53,385 bases of DNA from JAPYWM01 sp964489015 (GTDB lineage: Bacteria; Bacteroidota; Bacteroidia; SpSt-205): positions 1 through 53,385 of the forward strand of contig CAZAXD010000012.1 of assembly GCA_964489015.1 (NCBI GenBank). Direction: 5' to 3'. This document shows, piece after piece, positions 26,101 to 33,140 of this stretch. Both the position numbers and the translations under genes were made by a program. Under the pieces are notes generated by a model that was not told where the DNA came from, did no database searches, and saw nothing but the letters and a program-made list of their open reading frames with translations. How positions within the stretch are numbered: position 1 is the first letter of the stretch; each line of letters begins with the position of its first letter.

Positions 26101-27122
26101 ACATCGGCGTGGCCTTTGATATTACGAGTCAGAAGCGGCAGGGCGAACGCATTCGCCAGCTCTTACAAGAAGCCCAGACCCAAGAGCGGGAACTGCGCGA
26201 ATACGCCACTCAGCTCGAGAAGGTTCAGCACGAGCTCCTCGAAGCCCAGCTCGAGCTCAATGGCCGCATCAATGCCCTCAATAACGCTGCCATCGTGTCC
26301 GAGACCGACCCCCATGGCATCCTTACCTTCGTCAACGACGAAGCGACCTATCTCTGGGGTTATACCCGAGAGGAACTCATCGGTCAGCCTCATAGCATTA
26401 TCCGCAGCGATGCACACCCAGCACGCTTTTTCGAACGGATGTGGGAACGCATCCAAAACGGCTTTGTATGGCAGGGCGAAATCCAAAATCGCGCCAAGGA
26501 CGGCTCTTCCTTCTGGGTCTACCTTACTATCACACCTGTGCTCGACCAAAGCGGCAAGCCCTACAAGTATATCGGGGTTGCCTTTGACATCACCCGCCAG
26601 AAAGTCCAAGCCCAGCGTCTCAAAGAAACCCTCCATCAGCTCGAAACCCAAACTCAGACCCTCCCAGATGACTTTCAGCGCTTGACCTGGTTCATTACTG
26701 ACAAGCAAGGGATCATTCAAGGAGCCAGTCCAGCACTCCTGGAACTGCTTGGTTACCCAGCAGAGCTTTTCATTGGACAGCCCGCCCGCCTACTCCGCAG
26801 TCCCCAAACGCCCGCAGAGATCTTCCTCGATTTATGGGCTACTATCGCCCGCGGCAAGCCCTGGCAAGGTTTCCTCTATAATCGAAATGCCAAAGGTGTA
26901 GACTATCCCTACTTCCTAAGCATCTACCCCGCTCAAGATCATTATTTAGCGCTGCTCATTCCCGCCCAGGATGCCCTCAGTACCCTAAAAGCCTCTTGGC
27001 TCAAAAACTATGCACCTATCGAGCTCATGCAAGATTATGAGCTCATGCTGCAAGCGAAAGATTATGAGATTCAAGAACTTCAGCAGCTCATCGAAAAGCT
27101 CAAGCAGCGATACAATGCCTAA
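23163..27122 (+). CDS. Membrane protein with GAF and six tandem PAS domains, no recognisable output domain
   Basis: A 1319-residue sensor-like protein. Two transmembrane helices (about 7-28 and 119-140) flank a helical periplasmic loop of about 90 residues. A HAMP-like or linker helical region is followed by a GAF domain (about 235-390) and a coiled coil. Six PAS domains follow, starting near 439, 588, 744, 879, 1034 and 1173. PAS 2-5 repeat the same blocks (AAIVAETD, VWRGE or VWQGE, YWVLLTITPV, KYIGVSFDIT), each joined by a long Gln/Glu coiled coil, which shows recent tandem duplication. The chain ends with a coiled coil (YEIQELQQLIEKLKQRY). No histidine kinase, GGDEF, EAL, PP2C or chemoreceptor signalling domain is present. 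It overlaps gpmI by 8 nt. Confidence 0.9.
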   Translation: MKRHIWPLFFLTITLLLAGFIGEAFLVTSPYQAALEMLSARSQALQKLWQSALQRDWDEWQTASTLLQDSELSALAQRFRDHIETEADYQRLLEKLESYASRLSLERDALTDAYQQKLLWWRLSWIAVLLSLWAWGVWQLSRAQHRLETTLATIENTLQRWEKGQWEGPIPAWQEGRWQTLQALLQTMERIIGTLKANQIEFEVPTLTHPLAQRLYDLKETLRSRALSESEQLKTIQGLAQFSEIVKESRSIEDLSKKTIRLLCRLLDAHAGAIFIRTGDFYEIRGTYAYDLEQLANRRFRLGEGFAGQAALEKRLLTVHPVPPSYLRLRSGLGETTPHTLLLMPLVFQNEAYGIVELAALQHFPPFATSFLEKISEHIGAAVANFISQAHLQALLSREQSLRSSLEQKQDELLRSMALLEEAQQKILASQEQLTSQLIAIRSAALVAELDLQGYIRYANPSFLELLGETEQSVHDQPFSRWLAAESDQRALARVLQNPTVWQTSLALKHPSDKKYWLQVTMAPLRTTSYEGLILIAFDITRQKEQEAQLRQMLDDTIAQEERLREANRHLEASRTELQRIRTELEGQIAAIGNAAIVAETDLQGRIIRVNDLFLEMYGYILEEILGQNHRILKSGHQPDEIFEEMWRTISQGHVWRGEVRNRAKEGRYYWVLLTITPVLNPEGKVLKYIGVSFDITAQKQQEEALRSALELSQAQERELRRYTQQLQAAQEEMRRTQTELRGQISAVNNAAIVAETDPQGHITFVNDAFCALSGYTREELLGQSHALLKSGEHDSAFYEEIWQTLSSKRVWKGIFCNKRKDGTLYWISSTITPVTDPKGRVIKFISVSFDLTAQIEQEAQLRAYSNELRKAQAELQGQIRAVGNAAYLMETDLEGNLLYANEAALDAWGTSWREVAHQNLRFLNSGHHPPEFWANLWQTIQSGQVWQDEVLNRSKTGQLFWQLLTITPITDTQGQIYKYIGVAFDITSQKRQGERIRQLLQEAQTQERELREYATQLEKVQHELLEAQLELNGRINALNNAAIVSETDPHGILTFVNDEATYLWGYTREELIGQPHSIIRSDAHPARFFERMWERIQNGFVWQGEIQNRAKDGSSFWVYLTITPVLDQSGKPYKYIGVAFDITRQKVQAQRLKETLHQLETQTQTLPDDFQRLTWFITDKQGIIQGASPALLELLGYPAELFIGQPARLLRSPQTPAEIFLDLWATIARGKPWQGFLYNRNAKGVDYPYFLSIYPAQDHYLALLIPAQDALSTLKASWLKNYAPIELMQDYELMLQAKDYEIQELQQLIEKLKQRYNA
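24925..26600 (+). repeat. Tandem coding repeats (PAS domain plus coiled coil) inside the sensor gene
   Basis: Four imperfect units begin near 24925, 25393, 25798 and 26263, at spacings of about 468, 405 and 465 nt. Each encodes a stretch such as GNAAIVAETD, the KSG or RSD turn, VW-GE, and a terminal KYIGV-FDIT. DNA similarity is visible in the same blocks, as expected from intragenic duplication. Confidence 0.75.
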
Positions 27123-28662
27123 CAAAGTCTTTTTACTAATCTGGGACGGATGGGGTATAGCAGAAGACCCTGCCCGCAGCGCCATAGATGCCGCAAGCAT
27201 ACCGTTTTATAACGAGATTCGGCAGCGCTATCCTTGGGTCACGCTAGAGGCCAGTGGGCCTGCTGTCGGCCTCCCCGAGGGACAGATGGGCAATTCTGAG
27301 GTGGGCCACCTCCACATCGGAGCTGGCTTCGTCGTATGGCAAGATCTGCCCCGTATTCAGCGGGCCCTCGACCGGGGCGAACTGCTACATCTCCCCGCTT
27401 GGCAAAAGCTTCGTAGCTATCTACAGGCCAGCCAACGTCCTCTCCATCTGCTGGGGCTCGTCTCCGATGGCGGGGTACACAGCCACCTCAAGCATTTAGA
27501 GCGGCTTCTTGATTACCTAGCTGAGTGGCCTAATCCGATTTACATTCATGCCTTTACAGATGGCCGCGACACGGCGCCCACCAGCGCTAAGGCTTACTTG
27601 ATGCAGCTAGAAGAAAAAGTGAAGCGGCTACCTCGTGTACGCCTAGCCAGTATTATCGGCCGATACTATGCTATGGACCGCGACCGCCGCTGGGAGCGTA
27701 CGCGCTTGGCTTACGAGCTACTGACTCTGGGCAAGGGTGCCCGTTACCCTTCTGCTCAAGATGCCATTCAGGCCCAGTATGCCGCCGGCCTAACGGATGA
27801 ATTTTTGCCGCCGCTCCTCATCGGAGAGTCAGCTCTGATACAGGCTGGGGATGCCGTCCTCTTTTTCAACTTTCGCAATGACCGACCGCGGCAGCTTGTA
27901 CAGGCCCTTTTTACCGGTGAGATTCCCGAAACGCAGAACGGCCGCCCCGCCAATCCCATGCCCTCTGACCTCAGGCCGCTCGACCTATTTCTGGTCACCC
28001 TCACCGAATACGATCCAGCCTTCACCGCGAAAGGGGTACATTACCTCTTTGATAAGGTCCACATCGAAAAGCCCCTGGGCGCTGTCATTGCCGAAGCCGG
28101 CCTGACCCAAATCCGCATCGCCGAAACGGAAAAGTATCCCCATGTCACTTACTTTCTGAATGGCGGTCGAGAGGAACCTTTCCCCGGTGAGGAACGTATC
28201 CTAGTCCCCTCACCGAAGGTGCCAACTTATGACTTACAGCCTGAAATGAGCGCTTACGCCGTACGCGATGCGCTCCTGCCCCACATTCAGGCTGCTCGGG
28301 CCGACTTCATTTGCCTCAATTTTGCTAATCCTGATATGGTCGGGCATACTGGCGTCTGGGAAGCCGCTGTCAAAGCCTGCGAGACCGTAGACCAGTGTTC
28401 TCAGACTCTTGTCCAGGCAGCCCTAGCAGCTGGGTATACCGTCCTTATCATCGCAGACCACGGCAACGCCGATCAGATGCGGAATCCGGACGGCTCCCCG
28501 CATACGGCACATACCCTGGCCCACGTACCGTGTATCCTTCTTAATAATCAGCCAAACCCCTATCAGCTAAGAAATGGTATTTTGCCGCAGGTCGCGCCCA
28601 CGGTCCTAAAGCTAATGGGTCTGGAGCCTCCAGAAACCATGTTGCCCCCGCTTTTGACTTAG
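27115..28662 (+). CDS. gpmI: 2,3-bisphosphoglycerate-independent phosphoglycerate mutase
   Basis: Interconverts 3- and 2-phosphoglycerate in glycolysis and gluconeogenesis. The 515-residue protein is of normal length. Key motifs are the metal Asp11 in IWDGWG, the phospho-serine Ser61 in GNSEVGH, HAFTDGRDT, the arginines in RYYAMDRDRRWER, FFNFRNDR, and the C-terminal metal site IIADHGNAD, followed by HT-H. The ATG at 27115 lies 8 nt inside the end of the PAS gene; it matches the family start, so a further upstream ATG (27010) is not used. Being the fifth codirectional partner of tdh, deoC, SPOR and PAS genes is unusual for a glycolytic enzyme. Confidence 0.96.
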   Translation: MPNKVFLLIWDGWGIAEDPARSAIDAASIPFYNEIRQRYPWVTLEASGPAVGLPEGQMGNSEVGHLHIGAGFVVWQDLPRIQRALDRGELLHLPAWQKLRSYLQASQRPLHLLGLVSDGGVHSHLKHLERLLDYLAEWPNPIYIHAFTDGRDTAPTSAKAYLMQLEEKVKRLPRVRLASIIGRYYAMDRDRRWERTRLAYELLTLGKGARYPSAQDAIQAQYAAGLTDEFLPPLLIGESALIQAGDAVLFFNFRNDRPRQLVQALFTGEIPETQNGRPANPMPSDLRPLDLFLVTLTEYDPAFTAKGVHYLFDKVHIEKPLGAVIAEAGLTQIRIAETEKYPHVTYFLNGGREEPFPGEERILVPSPKVPTYDLQPEMSAYAVRDALLPHIQAARADFICLNFANPDMVGHTGVWEAAVKACETVDQCSQTLVQAALAAGYTVLIIADHGNADQMRNPDGSPHTAHTLAHVPCILLNNQPNPYQLRNGILPQVAPTVLKLMGLEPPETMLPPLLT

Positions 28663-28671
28663 ATTTGGGCG

Positions 28672-29175
28672 ATGGGTGAAGTGCGTATCTTGCGTGGCGA
28701 CATCACGACCCTGGCGGTAGATGCGATCGTCAACGCTGCCAATCCATCCCTTTTACCGGGCGGCGGGGTCTCTGGCGCGATTCATCGAGCTGCGGGGCCA
28801 GCCCTCGCAGAAGCTTGTAAGCTTTTAGCTCCTTGCCCTCCTGGCGAGGCCCGGATCACACCCGGCTTCCAACTGCCTGCCCGTTTCGTGATCCATACCG
28901 TAGGCCCCATCTGGCAAGGCGGCAGTCACGACGAAGCAGCCCTCTTAGAAAGCGCTTATCGCAGCAGCCTAGCCCTAGCCAGAGCTCATGACTTACGCAC
29001 CGTGGCCTTCCCCTCTATTAGCACAGGGATTTATGGCTTCCCGCTCGAGAAAGCCGCCCCTCTTGCTCTGCAGGTCTTGCTTGCAGAGGCCCCGCACTTT
29101 GAGGCGCTATACCTCGTAGCCTTTGACGAAAAAACCCTAGAAGCCTACCAAGCTGCTTATGAAGCTTTGCACTAA
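28672..29175 (+). CDS. Macrodomain protein (ADP-ribose/O-acetyl-ADP-ribose deacetylase type)
   Basis: The 167-residue protein is a stand-alone macrodomain. The ADP-ribose-binding signature is present: GDITTLAVDAIVNAAN near the N-terminus, GGGVSGAIHRAAG for the phosphate loop, and VAFPSISTGIYGFPLE for the second loop. These residues match YmdB-type proteins that hydrolyse O-acetyl-ADP-ribose or remove ADP-ribose from proteins. No ADP-ribosyltransferase (DarT-like) gene precedes it, so a toxin-antitoxin role is not supported here. It starts 9 nt after gpmI, and its stop overlaps the convergent purM stop by 4 nt. Confidence 0.92.
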   Translation: MGEVRILRGDITTLAVDAIVNAANPSLLPGGGVSGAIHRAAGPALAEACKLLAPCPPGEARITPGFQLPARFVIHTVGPIWQGGSHDEAALLESAYRSSLALARAHDLRTVAFPSISTGIYGFPLEKAAPLALQVLLAEAPHFEALYLVAFDEKTLEAYQAAYEALH

Positions 29176-30305
29176 GCCTGCCATCGCCACACCTCTCCCG
29201 CAAAGCCAACTTCTATCGTAGTGGTATCGGCCGGCCTGGCTGTACCTATGACCTGGGCTGGAATGCCCATCGACTGACTAAGGGTTATGATCGCATCGCT
29301 TACAGCAGGCTCTACATAAAGTTCTATGCGATGACCCATGTTAAAGGTAGCAAATAGCTCCGGCCAAGGGCGTCTATTCGATAAAAGCTGAAAAACAGGC
29401 GGCAACGGCAGAAAGTTTTCTTTCCGAATAAAAGTTCCCGAAAAGTACTTGAGCGCCTTGCGCTGCCCGCCCCCAGTGCAGTGTATTACGCCGTAAATGG
29501 CAGACCGATACAGGGAAAAAATCTGCCGAAGTAGCGGTAGGTAGGTGCGCGTCGGGCTGAGTAATAGCTCACCTAGTCGATAGCCCTCCACAAGGTGATC
29601 GAGCCGATAGGGTCCTTGATAAGCCTCAGCTAGCGCCGGCTCCACAGTCTCGGGATACTTATCTCGATAAGCAGACGACAAGAGTAAGTGCCGCGCTGCT
29701 GTCAGGCCGTTACAACCGATCCCACTATTGTAAGTACTCTCATAAGTGGCTTGGCCGTAGCTGGCCAGGCCAACGACGTGGATTTCCGTGGCGGGTCGTC
29801 GCAGTGGGATCAGCGCTGCACTTGGAAAGCGTGTCGCCGCTACGGCTTCCAGGCCGATTGTGCGTACGACATCCGTCATGTCTGCCGTTTCGCCGCCCCC
29901 TACCGAGGCTTGAATGCCTTGCGCCTCAAGCCATTCAGCATAGGCATAGACAGCCTGAATAATCACCTGCACGATCTCGTCGGGAATCCGCAAGGCATTC
30001 CGTGTCAAGATAGTCGAGAAAACAAACTGCTCCGTAGCGCCGATGCAGGCTAGATCGTCGGTATTCATCACCAAGGCATCCTGCGCGAGATTACGCCAGA
30101 CCGTCACATCCCCGGTTTCTCGCCACCACAGGTAAGCCAGAATGCCCTTAGTGCCAATCCCATCACCATGGAGAGCCCAATGGTAGTTAGGATCGCCAGC
30201 TAAATCTGGTAAGATGGGCGAAAAGTAGGGTCCATGCGCCCGAACGAAACCCGACAAGAATCCTTTGTCCGCGGAAACGCCCAGTTTTCGATACCAATCA
30301 CTCAT
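29172..30305 (-). CDS. purM: Phosphoribosylformylglycinamidine cyclo-ligase (AIR synthetase), Bacteroidota-type
   Basis: Catalyses ATP-dependent closure of the imidazole ring to give aminoimidazole ribotide in purine synthesis. The 377-residue protein is the divergent PurM form typical of Bacteroidota. It keeps the DGIGTK loop (48-53), the MNTDDLACIGA segment (equivalent to MCVNDI), GGETADMTDVVRTIGLE and the C-terminal CTGGGQRKALKY. The overall PurM/SelD-type two-domain fold is clear. Some purM-like paralogues exist, so function rests on these motifs. Its start overlaps the MCE gene stop (ATGA), giving an unexpected pairing of purine synthesis with lipid transport. Confidence 0.87.
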   Translation of the reverse strand: MSDWYRKLGVSADKGFLSGFVRAHGPYFSPILPDLAGDPNYHWALHGDGIGTKGILAYLWWRETGDVTVWRNLAQDALVMNTDDLACIGATEQFVFSTILTRNALRIPDEIVQVIIQAVYAYAEWLEAQGIQASVGGGETADMTDVVRTIGLEAVAATRFPSAALIPLRRPATEIHVVGLASYGQATYESTYNSGIGCNGLTAARHLLLSSAYRDKYPETVEPALAEAYQGPYRLDHLVEGYRLGELLLSPTRTYLPLLRQIFSLYRSAIYGVIHCTGGGQRKALKYFSGTFIRKENFLPLPPVFQLLSNRRPWPELFATFNMGHRIELYVEPAVSDAIITLSQSMGIPAQVIGTARPADTTTIEVGFAGEVWRWQA

Positions 30306-31222
30306 TCGGAACGGCGACCAAAAATCGAAAAGTGAACAAATCGCTCCGGATGCAGGCGAAGTTCGTCTAGCAGCTGACGCAAGCTAATCGTTGCCTGGTC
30401 CAAATCCCGATATAGGGAGGAGTCCCGTGCTAAGCGCCCCAACGTACCTTCGCCACGATTGATGCTAGCCATGAGGAGGGTTAGTTGCGCAGAGGTAGAG
30501 TCTAGCTGACTCAGAAACGGAGGCAAGGTATGCTGGAGCGAATCCGCAAGGCCATGGACACTGCCTAAGGTCTGTTGCAGACTCGGCCGTAGCGCTGCCA
30601 GGGTCGTATCTAACTGATGCAGCGTCTGCCGAAGCCGGGCGGTCGTCGGGGCCAGCTCGGCATTCGTCGTACGAGCGAGCTCCCGCACCGCTCCGACTGT
30701 TTGCGGCACTTCGCCAGAGGCGGCCAAGAGCTTATTGAGGTGACCCGCCGTTTCCTGAAGCTGCTGCAAAAGCCTGTCTAGGTTGTCTCGCACAGGGCGC
30801 ATCTCCTGAAGGACCTTATCAAAGGTTCCAGTCGCCAAGCTATCGCCCAACGTATCGCCATCGGCAGCTAGGCGCTCCGCTACGCCCGGCACGAGCCATA
30901 AACCCTTCGTACCCAGTAAGTCTAGATTGGTAATCGTGGCTCGCGAATCGACCGGCAAAGGAATCTCTCGCAGCACTTCAAATTCTACCCGAACCTGACC
31001 TGTGCGCGGATTGAAACTAAGCTCCACAATCTGGCCTACTTTGTAGCCCCGATAAAGGACCTTATCACTGGTCGAGAGGTTGTCTGCATTCTCAAAGACA
31101 GCGTAATACGTATTGTAACGCTGAAAAATCGAGTGACCTTTCAGGTAGTTGAACCCAAAAAAGAGGGCTACGGCAGCCACGAGGACCATGAGCCCAATCT
31201 GTGCTTCTCGTGATAGCTTCAT
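30302..31222 (-). CDS. MCE/MlaD-family lipid-transport substrate-binding protein
   Basis: The 306-residue protein has a single N-terminal transmembrane anchor (LMVLVAAVALFFGFNYLKG), then an MCE domain (about 33-115: YYAVFENADNLSTSDKVLYRGYKVGQ... and VDSRATITNLDLLGTKGLWL). A long helical tail rich in Leu, Gln and Thr (130-290) resembles the apolipoprotein-like coiled coil of MlaD/PqiB relatives. Such proteins form the periplasmic part of ABC-driven phospholipid or lipid transporters. The MlaE permease and MlaF ATPase are not in this window. A terminator hairpin separates it from atpE, and its -7 box lies directly in that terminator's U-tract. Confidence 0.86.
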   Translation of the reverse strand: MKLSREAQIGLMVLVAAVALFFGFNYLKGHSIFQRYNTYYAVFENADNLSTSDKVLYRGYKVGQIVELSFNPRTGQVRVEFEVLREIPLPVDSRATITNLDLLGTKGLWLVPGVAERLAADGDTLGDSLATGTFDKVLQEMRPVRDNLDRLLQQLQETAGHLNKLLAASGEVPQTVGAVRELARTTNAELAPTTARLRQTLHQLDTTLAALRPSLQQTLGSVHGLADSLQHTLPPFLSQLDSTSAQLTLLMASINRGEGTLGRLARDSSLYRDLDQATISLRQLLDELRLHPERFVHFSIFGRRSE

Positions 31223-31227
31223 CTGGA

Positions 31228-31235
31228 CAAAAATA
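31228..31235 (-). promoter_or_regulatory. -7 promoter box (TATTTTTG) of the MCE-purM operon, inside the atpE terminator U-tract
   Basis: Exact TAnnTTTG, 5 nt before the ATG at 31222. The box begins within the T-run that follows the atpE terminator hairpin. Confidence 0.68.
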
Positions 31236-31259
31236 AAACCCTTGCCCGCTGGACAAGGG
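31230..31259 (-). terminator. Intrinsic terminator after atpE
   Basis: On the minus strand CCCTTGTCC pairs with GGGCAAGGG (one T-G wobble) around an AGC loop, followed by TTTTATTTTT. The hairpin is at 31239-31259 and the T-run continues to 31230. Confidence 0.85.
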
Positions 31260-31286
31260 CTAAGTAGACTGCGTCTTTCGGTCTGC

Positions 31287-31526
31287 TTACTTAAGGAATA
31301 TGATCAAGATAGCGACTACCTCCGCGATTAGGGCTACCCCCTCTACAAGGGCTGCTGTCAGGATCATGTTGTTTCGAATGTCCCCAGCAGCTGAGGGTTG
31401 CCGCGCAATCCCCTGTAGTGCTCCAGACGCTAACGTGCCAATACCAATTCCTGCACCAATTACGGATAGGCCTGCGCCAAGCGCAGCTCCTAAGTAGTGA
31501 ATGGTCGAGCCAACTTCTAACCACAT
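31287..31526 (-). CDS. atpE: F-ATPase subunit c
   Basis: The 79-residue proteolipid forms the rotor ring of the F1Fo ATP synthase. Helix 1 is the Gly-rich stretch (GAALGAGLSVIGAGIGIG), the polar loop is ARQPSAAGDIR, and helix 2 carries the ion-binding Glu62 (ALVEGVAL). A second glutamate, Glu69, sits two turns further along the same helix face; most relatives have a hydrophobic residue there. No Na+-type Gln/Ser ligand set is obvious, so proton coupling is assumed. The ATG at 31526 follows a -7 box by 7 nt; an upstream in-frame start at 31577 would overlap atpB and that box. A terminator follows. Confidence 0.94.
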   Translation of the reverse strand: MWLEVGSTIHYLGAALGAGLSVIGAGIGIGTLASGALQGIARQPSAAGDIRNNMILTAALVEGVALIAEVVAILIIFLK

Positions 31527-31533
31527 ATCGCTG

Positions 31534-31541
31534 CAAAGGTA
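31534..31541 (-). promoter_or_regulatory. -7 promoter box (TACCTTTG) of atpE
   Basis: Exact TAnnTTTG, 7 nt before the ATG at 31526 and just downstream of the atpB stop. It would give atpE a transcript of its own, in line with the high copy number of subunit c. Confidence 0.68.
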
Positions 31542-31548
31542 TAGGTTT

Positions 31549-32580
31549 TTAGTGAGACTCCTCAAGGGCCATCCCAATAAATACCGCCGACAGCATGGTA
31601 AAAATGTAGGCCTGCAGAGCGGCTACAAGCGTTTCCAGCCCCATCACAAATAGCCCCAATAAAATTGAAAAGACAGAGACACCTAAGCCTATCGCTACAC
31701 TTTTTAGAACCGCTGCCAAAATAAAAATGAGCCCAACCACAGAGAGCATCATTAGATGGCCAGCAAAAATATTCGCAAAAAGACGCATCATTAGTGCAAA
31801 AGCCTTGGAAAAAACGCCTATAATCTCTATCGGCATCATAAAAACCTTTAGCCAGACAGGCACGCTCGGATACCAGAAAATATGCTGCCAGTAGCTCTTG
31901 GTGCCATTGAATTGGATGAGGAAAAATGTGATGAGGGACAGCAAAAAAGTCAGGGTGATATTCCCCATGATGTTGGAGTTTAGCGGCGTTAGGCCCAAAA
32001 GGTTACTGAGCCAAATGAAAAAAAATACCGTCAGCAGGAAGGGCATGAAACGATCAGCATGGTGATGCAAGCTTGGCTCTGCAACCTCTTTACGAATGAA
32101 TTGGATGACAGGCTCTAGGAAACGGGCGACGCCAGTCGGCGGAGCATTGGCAGTGCGGGCATAAGCTCTGGCCGCCGAACGCCCTATAAGCAGAAGTAAA
32201 ATTCCTACGAGCAGCAGCTGGAATGCTGTCCGAGTGAGCGAGAGATCCAAAATAGGCTCGCAATCTAGCGCTGCTATCTTATGGTCGGGGGTCAGGGTAT
32301 ATCCTTTCGTCTCCAGAAAGGCGCGTACCTCAGCCTCAGTATGACCTTGGACAAAAAAGACTGATAGACCCCGTTTGGGGTGGTAAATAATCCGGGGCAG
32401 CGGGATCGCGATAGGAATATAATGCGTAGAGCCATCGGAATTTTTACCCCAAGGGATGTCCGTGATGTGCCAGTCATAGCTATCCTTGACGTGCTCCAAA
32501 ATAAAGTCCGTCGGGACCTCGCTCTCACGGGCCCAAAGGAGGCTTATCGCCATGAGGGGGCCTATCCATGCCTTTCGCAT
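31549..32580 (-). CDS. atpB: F-ATPase subunit a
   Basis: The 343-residue protein is the stator channel subunit of Fo. The essential arginine lies in MMRLFANIFAGH. Other landmarks are FIWLSNLLGLTPLNSNIMGNI and the C-terminal helix LVAALQAYIFTMLSAVFIG. Like other Bacteroidota AtpB proteins it has an N-terminal signal-like segment (IGPLMAISLLWA) and a long extracytoplasmic extension (about 20-100) before the five core helices. It overlaps the upstream small membrane gene by 1 nt (TGATG) and is 22 nt upstream of atpE. The rest of the ATP synthase (delta, alpha, beta and so on) is not in the window. Confidence 0.95.
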   Translation of the reverse strand: MRKAWIGPLMAISLLWARESEVPTDFILEHVKDSYDWHITDIPWGKNSDGSTHYIPIAIPLPRIIYHPKRGLSVFFVQGHTEAEVRAFLETKGYTLTPDHKIAALDCEPILDLSLTRTAFQLLLVGILLLLIGRSAARAYARTANAPPTGVARFLEPVIQFIRKEVAEPSLHHHADRFMPFLLTVFFFIWLSNLLGLTPLNSNIMGNITLTFLLSLITFFLIQFNGTKSYWQHIFWYPSVPVWLKVFMMPIEIIGVFSKAFALMMRLFANIFAGHLMMLSVVGLIFILAAVLKSVAIGLGVSVFSILLGLFVMGLETLVAALQAYIFTMLSAVFIGMALEESH

Positions 32581-32939
32581 CAGCGGCGCAAGTTACGAAG
32601 AACTAAGGCTATCTGCAGCGTCATAAATACTAACACCGACCCTAAAAAGCCCACGAGAAACCAGCTCAAGACCGGCCTAAGACCCACAACTAGTCCGATC
32701 AGAATAAGAGGAAGTGCCACCAAGCGAGTAATGGCAGGTATCAGAAGAGCTTCACCCACCCGCGACCAGCGAACCTGTACCCAATAAATCCCTATGTGTA
32801 TCAGACCGACCAGTCCCCAACTCAAACCTATCGCCCAAGCCGTCTCTCTATCTGGAAAGCAAGCATGCCAAACGCCTATCCCCACTAACCCCGCCATTAG
32901 CAGAGCCGTCATGAGGAGTATATCCCTACGATTAGTCAT
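32580..32939 (-). CDS. Small four-helix membrane protein, AtpI-like
   Basis: A 119-residue hydrophobic protein with about four transmembrane helices (near 7-24, 33-53, 66-88 and 92-113). It has no strong sequence motif, but position between atpZ and atpB, size and topology match the AtpI/Atp1-type accessory proteins that help assemble the c-ring. The 1-nt overlap with atpB and direct abutment to atpZ show a single operon. Family assignment rests mainly on context. Confidence 0.65.
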   Translation of the reverse strand: MTNRRDILLMTALLMAGLVGIGVWHACFPDRETAWAIGLSWGLVGLIHIGIYWVQVRWSRVGEALLIPAITRLVALPLILIGLVVGLRPVLSWFLVGFLGSVLVFMTLQIALVLRNLRR

Positions 32940-33140
32940 TTACAGACGCAAAATTCGCCAGAGCACATGACCTACGCCGAGAAGTAGCGCGATCGTGAGT
33001 CCCCAGGGCTTAGTTTCTAAAGTTTTATCCGTTATGAAGCCAGCTAATCCCCATCCTATCAGAATCCCTACAATCTCCGAGGAAAATGCCAGGTAATACG
33101 CCCAATCCTTACGAGGCTGGGGCTTTGTCGGCTTCGGCAT
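32940..33140 (-). CDS. AtpZ/AtpI-family small membrane protein
   Basis: The 66-residue product has a basic, Pro-rich N-terminus (MPKPTKPQPRKDW), then two transmembrane helices (AYYLAFSSEIVGILIGWGLAGF and PWGLTIALLLGVGHVLWRI) separated by a short ITDKTLETK loop. This two-helix hairpin with a Gly-rich first helix is the AtpZ/AtpI pattern, found upstream of atpB. The ATG at 33140 is preferred over a GTG at 33161. The start lies inside the acyl-CoA ligase 3' end (about 30 nt overlap), so the ATPase genes appear to be read from the ligase promoter. Confidence 0.75.
   Translation of the reverse strand: MPKPTKPQPRKDWAYYLAFSSEIVGILIGWGLAGFITDKTLETKPWGLTIALLLGVGHVLWRILRL

Noticed and set aside
24925..26600. 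Possible CRISPR or non-coding tandem array
   Set aside because: The regular spacing reflects PAS coding repeats of about 400-470 nt, not short direct repeats with spacers.
25879..26685. 268-codon open frame in another frame of the PAS gene
   Set aside because: A shadow produced by the tandem PAS repeats; low-complexity Ser/Pro-rich translation.
28672..29175. Macrodomain as DarG-like antitoxin
   Set aside because: No DarT-like toxin gene is adjacent; it follows gpmI in a metabolic operon.
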